9,891 nucleotides of DNA, taken from NCBI GenBank assembly GCA_947068385.1, contig CAMTBF010000095.1, positions 1-9,891 of the forward strand, in the 5' to 3' direction. Positions 6,793-9,891 of this stretch are shown here, one piece after another. The notes under the pieces were generated by a model. The model ran no database searches. It was not told where the DNA came from and saw nothing but the letters and a program-made list of their open reading frames with translations. This stretch comes from an uncultured Lachnospiraceae bacterium (lineage in GTDB: Bacteria > Bacillota > Clostridia > Lachnospirales > Lachnospiraceae). The position numbers and the translations under genes are program-made. How positions within the stretch are numbered: the stretch's first letter is position 1; each line of letters starts with the position of its first letter.

Positions 6793-7125
6793 TTAGTTGA
6801 CAGGCTTTTCCCCCACTTTCTCAGAGGCATCTTCCGTGGACGGCGGGCTCTGGGGATCGCCGATGGCGGATTTCCCGGTGAGCCTGCCATGCATCCAGGA
6901 ATAGAGCCAGATGACCAGTGGCAGGGCAAAGGTGGCCACCAGGCAGATTCGGAACCATCTGGCGGACTGGGAACTGTCCACAATGGCGGTAATAAGGGTG
7001 GCGACATACAGGAGGACCAGCAGCACGACACCGGCCATGGCCACAACCTGCCTGGAGTTCCATGAACTCCATGAGTTCCATGAACTCCTTTTTCTTTTTG
7101 TACCTTCTTTTTTCGGATCTTTCAT
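6793..7125 (-). CDS. Small two-helix membrane protein, unknown function
   Basis: Predicted protein of 110 residues that I do not recognise. The ATG at 7125 is preceded by GAGGAAG at good spacing, and a strong promoter lies just upstream, so the gene is probably real. A basic N-terminus (Lys and Arg at residues 2-13) precedes a Trp/Asn/Ser repeat (WNSWSSWNS, 16-24), then membrane segments at about 27-49 and 57-78, then a polar, acidic, Pro-rich tail (about 85-110). By the positive-inside rule the N-terminus is probably cytoplasmic. The gene is convergent with the HAD gene (33-base gap) and divergent from the response regulator, with their promoters back to back. A role linked to the regulator is possible but not shown. 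Confidence 0.7.
   Translation of the reverse strand: MKDPKKEGTKRKRSSWNSWSSWNSRQVVAMAGVVLLVLLYVATLITAIVDSSQSARWFRICLVATFALPLVIWLYSWMHGRLTGKSAIGDPQSPPSTEDASEKVGEKPVN
7054..7088. repeat. 18-base tandem repeat of near-palindromic units
   Basis: GAGTTCCATGAACTCCAT (7055-7072) is followed by a 15-base second copy (7073-7087). Each unit is itself an inverted repeat (GAGTTC-CAT-GAACTC), and the outer GGAGTTC (7054-7060) also pairs with GAACTCC (7082-7088). It lies inside the small membrane protein gene and encodes its WNSWSSWNS stretch. Confidence 0.9.
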
Positions 7126-7154
7126 AGCTTCCTCGTTTCTGTAGGGTTTTCTTG

Positions 7155-7183
7155 ATTGTAGCATGTTTGTCCGCGATTGGCAA
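7155..7183 (-). promoter_or_regulatory. Promoter of the small membrane protein gene
   Basis: On the minus strand TTGCCA (7183-7178), a spacer of exactly 17 bases and TACAAT (7160-7155). Both boxes match the sigma-A consensus in five of six bases. Transcription would start near 7148, about 23 bases before the start codon, which leaves just enough leader for the ribosome site. Confidence 0.75.
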
Positions 7184-7216
7184 CAGATGGACTGAAAAGC
7201 GATATGGAAAGCAATG

Positions 7217-7245
7217 TTGAAACCCACCCGGAAATATGGTACTAT
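7217..7245 (+). promoter_or_regulatory. Promoter of the response regulator gene
   Basis: TTGAAA (7217-7222), a 17-base spacer and TACTAT (7240-7245), a good sigma-A type promoter. The start site would be near 7252 with a leader of about 46 bases. The -35 box lies 33 bases from the -35 box of the divergent promoter, close enough for one regulator to affect both. Confidence 0.7.
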
Positions 7246-7249
7246 TTCC
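7230..7249. promoter_or_regulatory. Perfect inverted repeat over the regulator's -10 box, probable operator
   Basis: GGAAATA (7230-7236) and TATTTCC (7243-7249) form a perfect 7-base inverted repeat with a 6-base centre. It covers the spacer end and the whole -10 box of the response regulator promoter and would be upstream of the transcript, so an operator reading is more likely than an RNA hairpin. A dimeric repressor bound here would block transcription. The protein that binds is unknown. Confidence 0.5.
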
Positions 7250-7297
7250 TTAAAAATGGAACACTGATCTATTTGATTGGACAGACGGGAAAAAGCA

Positions 7298-8857
7298 ATG
7301 AACGAATCGGGACTGGGTTACAGCATTTTGATTGTGGACGATGACAAGCTCCTTGTGGAGAAATACAAGGATACCGTAAATTGGGACGGCCTGGGGATAT
7401 CCATGGTATTCACCGCCTACAACATCCGCCAGGCCAGGGCGCTGCTGCAGGAATATCCCATCGACATCCTGCTGTGCGATGTGGACATGCCCCAGGGCAG
7501 CGGCCTGGAGCTTTTGGAATGGCTTCGGGACCGGAATCAGGACATAGAATGCGTCTTCCTGAGCAGCTACGCGAATTTCGCCTACGCCCAGGCGGCAGTG
7601 CGGTATTCCGCCAGGGACTACCTGCTCAAGCCCATATCCAACGCCGGGCTGGAGGAACGGATCGCCCAGGTGACGGACATCGTGAGGAAGAAAAAGAAGC
7701 AGGGGCGCAAATCCCTGGAAGGGCGCAAGGAGGCGTTCTGGAACAGTCTCCTGCGGGTCAGGAGCGGTGGAAGAGAGCTGGTGGAGGCCGCTCTGAGGGA
7801 GGGCCTGTACAGGGAGGACTCTCCCCTGAAGCTGGTCATCCTGCGGGCCTGGGTGAACCCGGAGGCGGAGAACTACAAAAAGGACATCGCCCTCTATGAC
7901 TTCGTGCTGCACAACATCGCCCTGGAGATCTTCGGCAGCGCCGGGAAAAGGCTGGAAGCCATCGTGGGCATTCAGGATTACCAGTGGGTGCTGGTCCTGG
8001 GAGAGCGGGAGGACGGGGCCTTTGCCCCATGCATCGCCGACCTGAAGCGGAACCTGGAACAGAGCGTCTTCGAGGGAAGCTCTATCTATATCGGGGAGGA
8101 CGGCAGGTTCCCCCAGGCGGAGTCCCTCTTTGCCCGCCTGGAATACGTGGAGGAGAACGCGGTGGACGATGGCCGGGGCATCGTCCTGGCAGCAGTCTGG
8201 GCCTGCGCGGAGGACTGTCCAAGGCCGCCCTGGGAGGACTGGTGGAGGACGCTGAACCACCTGGGGACCAGGGGGATGGTGAAAGAGGCGGTATGCGCTT
8301 TCCTGGAGGAGGTTCAGGCGGACGGCGGCTGGAAGCGGGAATACCTGTCCACGTTCCAACAGGAGCTGTCCCTGTTCCTGATCAGGGCCATAAGCGTCCA
8401 GGGCAGGGACATGGAGCAGATCTATGACAGGGAGGAGATGGAGCGCAGAAAGTATAGAGCCATGATTTCCCTGGAGGACATGAAGGGATATGTGAGGTAT
8501 CTGTTCGGCAGGCTGGAGGAGAGCTGGAAGGGGGAGAGCCCGGCGGACAATGCCATAGAGCTGGTGAAGGGGTATATCGAGCAATGTCTGGGGGAGGATA
8601 TCAGCCGCACTATCCTGGCCGAGAAAGCCTGCCTGTCCGAGGACTATCTGTCCAGGCTCTTCGCCAGGGAGACAGGCATGTCCATCCCGGCGTACATCGC
8701 GTCCCGGCGCATGGAGCGGGCCAAGGAGTACCTGGACAGCACTTCCCTGACCATCGGGGAGGTGGCCATGAAAGTGGGATACAGCAATTTCTCCTATTTC
8801 AGCAAGACCTTCCGGGAGCTTGTGGGCTGCACCCCCAACGAATACAGGAATCAATGA
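7298..8857 (+). CDS. YesN-like response regulator with AraC-type DNA-binding domain
   Basis: Two-component regulator of 519 residues. The receiver domain (about 8-125) starts SILIVDDD, with acidic residues Asp14-Asp15, phosphoacceptor Asp61 in LLCDVDMP, Ser89 at the switch position and Lys111 in LLKPI, so all phosphorylation residues are present. A middle region of about 260 residues has no motif I recognise and looks helical. The C-terminal AraC domain (about 420-519) has two helix-turn-helix units: DISRTILAEKACLSEDYLSRLF and, after MERAKEYL, IGEVAMKVGYSNFSYFSKTF, ending in TPNEYRNQ. YesN regulators pair with YesM-type kinases and switch on sugar ABC transporters; such a permease follows, but no kinase gene is in the window. 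The ATG at 7298 was chosen although its ribosome site is poor (only GGGA about 9 bases before); a TTG at 7277 would add seven residues and has none. Confidence 0.93.
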   Translation: MNESGLGYSILIVDDDKLLVEKYKDTVNWDGLGISMVFTAYNIRQARALLQEYPIDILLCDVDMPQGSGLELLEWLRDRNQDIECVFLSSYANFAYAQAAVRYSARDYLLKPISNAGLEERIAQVTDIVRKKKKQGRKSLEGRKEAFWNSLLRVRSGGRELVEAALREGLYREDSPLKLVILRAWVNPEAENYKKDIALYDFVLHNIALEIFGSAGKRLEAIVGIQDYQWVLVLGEREDGAFAPCIADLKRNLEQSVFEGSSIYIGEDGRFPQAESLFARLEYVEENAVDDGRGIVLAAVWACAEDCPRPPWEDWWRTLNHLGTRGMVKEAVCAFLEEVQADGGWKREYLSTFQQELSLFLIRAISVQGRDMEQIYDREEMERRKYRAMISLEDMKGYVRYLFGRLEESWKGESPADNAIELVKGYIEQCLGEDISRTILAEKACLSEDYLSRLFARETGMSIPAYIASRRMERAKEYLDSTSLTIGEVAMKVGYSNFSYFSKTFRELVGCTPNEYRNQ

Positions 8858-8867
8858 AGACGAGAAA

Positions 8868-8898
8868 AGCCGGATTTCCCAAAAGCGGAAGCCCGGCT
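8868..8898 (+). terminator. Weak terminator-like hairpin after the response regulator
   Basis: AGCCGG (8868-8873) pairs with CCGGCT (8893-8898) across a 19-base loop, starting 11 bases after the stop and followed by CTTTCT, not a true T run. It may terminate partially, letting some transcription reach the permease. Confidence 0.3.
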
Positions 8899-8929
8899 CT
8901 TTCTATGCGCAGGCCCGCATATGGAAATT

Positions 8930-8945
8930 TGCCGCTGGAGCGGCA
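8930..8945 (+). other. Perfect inverted repeat / hairpin
   Basis: TGCCGCT-GG-AGCGGCA is a perfect 16-base palindrome with a 2-base centre, able to fold as TGCCGC/GCGGCA with a 4-base loop. A wider pair CCGCAT (8915-8920) and ATGCGG (8945-8950) partly encloses it, so two competing folds are possible. No T run follows. It could be an operator half-site pair or an RNA structure in a regulator-permease transcript. Confidence 0.45.
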
Positions 8946-8960
8946 TGCGGACAGCCCGGC

Positions 8961-8994
8961 TGACAAAAATGTGACATGGAATGACAAAAATATG
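8961..8994 (+). promoter_or_regulatory. Phased TGACA direct repeats, candidate operator for the AraC-type regulator
   Basis: TGACAAAAATGTG (8961-8973) and TGACAAAAATATG (8982-8994) are direct repeats 21 bases apart, matching at 12 of 13 positions, with a third TGACA at 8972 between them. The spacings of 11 and 10 bases put all copies on one face of the helix. Direct repeats about two helical turns apart are the classic binding pattern of AraC-family dimers. The array sits between the AraC-type regulator and the permease gene it probably controls. Binding is inferred, not shown. Confidence 0.55.
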
Positions 8995-9177
8995 CTCTGC
9001 CCGGCCGCCATGGAAAGCCAGGGAAAGCCTAAAAAGTAAAAAAACCTTATTTATGACACAAAGAGAACGTTTCTGTTACAGAAAGAAGGGACAAAATAGG
9101 GTAGGATAGATACAAGGCTTCAGGGAAGCGGAATGAGACAGATGGAAGACAGGGCCGCAAAGGAGAGGACATCAAAA

Positions 9178-9891
9178 ATGAAGAGCAGTGTCAGGAAACC
9201 AAACTCCACAGGATTCGTGAAAGGCGTACAGAAGAGCTGGCCCCTCTATCTTCTGATGCTGCCATCCATCATCCTGTTTCTGGTATTCACCTATTACCCT
9301 ATGTACGGCGTGGTGATCGCGTTCAAGGACTTCAAGCCGGCCCGGGGGATACTGGGCAGCGACTGGGTGGGCTTTAAGTATTTCAGGCAGTTCTTCAGCT
9401 CCTATCAGTTCTGGCCCACCATCCGCAACACCGTGGTGATCAGCCTTTACACCATCCTGGTGACGTTCCCGTTGCCTGTGGCGCTGGCGCTGATGTGCAA
9501 CCAGATGAAGGCGCTGAGGTTCAAGAAGTTCTTCCAGGTGTCCACCTATCTGCCCCATTTCATCTCCACAGTGGTCATGGCAGGGATGATCATATTGTTC
9601 CTCTCCCCCAGCAGCGGGGTAATCGCGAAAATCGTGGGACTGTTCGGCTTCACGCTGCCCAACCTCATGGGCTCCGCACCGGCCTTCCCCCATATCTATG
9701 TATGGACGGAAAGCTGGCAGCACGTGGGCTGGGACAGCATCGTGTACATAGCGGCGCTCTCCTCTGTGGATCCGGAGCTGTACGAGGCCGCCAGGATGGA
9801 CGGGGCTTCCAAATGGCACAGGATGCGCTACATAGCATTCCCATTCGTTATTTTTTGCTTCGGTTTCTGCGCCGGTAACGGTAATTTCTGG
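9178..9891 (+). CDS. Sugar ABC transporter permease, LplB type (3' end missing)
   Basis: Inner membrane permease of a CUT1 carbohydrate importer, which works with a second permease, a lipoprotein binding protein and a shared ATPase, none in the window. From the ATG at 9178 (AAGGAGAGGA 8 bases upstream) the frame is open to the edge, 238 codons. In-frame ATGs at 9133 and 9142 are possible alternative starts. Seen: a basic N-terminus, first membrane helix (about residues 22-44) running into YYPMYGVVIAFKDFKP, a hallmark of LplB-like permeases, three further hydrophobic segments (about 85-107, 120-145, 175-197) and the ATPase-docking EAA loop (EAARMDGASKW, 203-213) ending YIAFP at 222. The 16 codons after this do not look like the family and lack the usual Pro a few residues on, so the true gene probably ends its readable part at about 9843. 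Its position next to the YesN-like regulator supports sugar uptake; the sugar is unknown. Confidence 0.88.
   Translation, partial: MKSSVRKPNSTGFVKGVQKSWPLYLLMLPSIILFLVFTYYPMYGVVIAFKDFKPARGILGSDWVGFKYFRQFFSSYQFWPTIRNTVVISLYTILVTFPLPVALALMCNQMKALRFKKFFQVSTYLPHFISTVVMAGMIILFLSPSSGVIAKIVGLFGFTLPNLMGSAPAFPHIYVWTESWQHVGWDSIVYIAALSSVDPELYEAARMDGASKWHRMRYIAFPFVIFCFGFCAGNGNFW
9844..9891. other. Compositionally different tail, possible chimeric junction
   Basis: These 48 bases are 44% GC against roughly 60% elsewhere. In the permease frame they give a Phe/Gly-rich run unlike any LplB-type permease. The reverse strand is open throughout and reads as plausible protein (starting PEITVTGAETEAKNNEW) using GAA and AAA codons, unlike the GAG and AAG favoured by the other genes here. 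Likely an assembly error at a contig end, or an insertion junction. The source is not recognised. Confidence 0.5.

Larger units (their letters stand above)
8858..9177 (+). promoter_or_regulatory. 320-base regulatory gap before the sugar permease gene
   Basis: No gene is seen in either direction. From left to right it holds a weak terminator-like hairpin, a second hairpin, a phased TGACA repeat array (each listed separately), an A-rich stretch (9029-9045) and a run GAGAACGTTTCTG (9063-9075) that resembles a CcpA cre site only loosely, about 10 of 14 consensus positions. The only promoter-like boxes near the permease are poor (GTTACA 9075-9080, 16 bases, TAGGGT 9097-9102), which would fit a promoter that needs an activator. 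The permease leader carries AAGGAGAGGA at 9160-9169. Confidence 0.4.

Noticed and set aside
7250..8854. A 534-codon open frame on the minus strand opposite the response regulator
   Set aside because: It mirrors a gene with intact receiver and AraC motifs, is rich in Gln, His and Pro as expected for the complement of GC-rich coding sequence, and shows no family motif or ribosome site.
9063..9076. CcpA cre site before the permease
   Set aside because: Only about 10 of 14 consensus positions fit and the outer conserved bases are wrong on both sides; kept only as a remark in the gap description.

Overview
The window looks like a fragment of a chromosome from a GC-rich (roughly 60%) member of the Clostridia, most likely Lachnospiraceae. 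Three things point there: strong GGAGG-type ribosome binding sites, the gut-Clostridia form of adenylosuccinate synthetase, and a YesN-type response regulator next to a CUT1 sugar permease. This placement is inference from protein style and composition; no RNA gene is present to confirm it. The odd length of 9891 bases, with a gene cut at each edge, would fit a whole contig.

Layout. (1) Positions 1-1505 hold the 3' part of an ABC exporter with fused membrane and ATPase domains. (2) A divergent flavin/redox group follows. On the minus strand are a NusG-domain-II membrane-anchored protein (2159-2605) and a Gx-transporter family membrane protein (1575-2081). On the plus strand is an ApbE-type FAD:protein FMN transferase lipoprotein (2689-3765). 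The trio resembles the EetA/EetB/FmnB part of Gram-positive flavin-based extracellular electron transfer loci. (3) A purA-lysR-HAD group on the plus strand (3899-6759) starts from a good promoter with a perfect TATAAT. lysR begins 8 bases after purA, and a YihX-like HAD phosphatase follows. (4) A small two-helix membrane protein of unknown function lies on the minus strand (6793-7125). It is divergent from a YesN-like response regulator with an AraC output domain (7298-8857). Both have clear sigma-A type promoters placed back to back, and a perfect 7+7 inverted repeat sits over the regulator's -10 box. (5) A 320-base gap contains hairpins and a helically phased TGACA repeat array, a good candidate operator for the AraC-type regulator. 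It leads into an LplB-type sugar ABC permease (9178 to the end).

How they may work together. The regulator and the permease gene look like the start of a carbohydrate-sensing and uptake locus, with the solute-binding protein, second permease and sensor kinase off the edge or elsewhere. ApbE and its two divergent partners would modify or serve surface flavoproteins whose genes are not in this window.

The last ~48 bases are compositionally unlike the rest. They destroy the permease reading exactly after its conserved EAA loop, which suggests an assembly chimera or a real junction at about 9844. I see no clearly new defence, mobile or RNA system. The most interesting items are the phased repeat operator, the inverted repeat on the regulator promoter, the divergent flavinylation group and the broken right edge.
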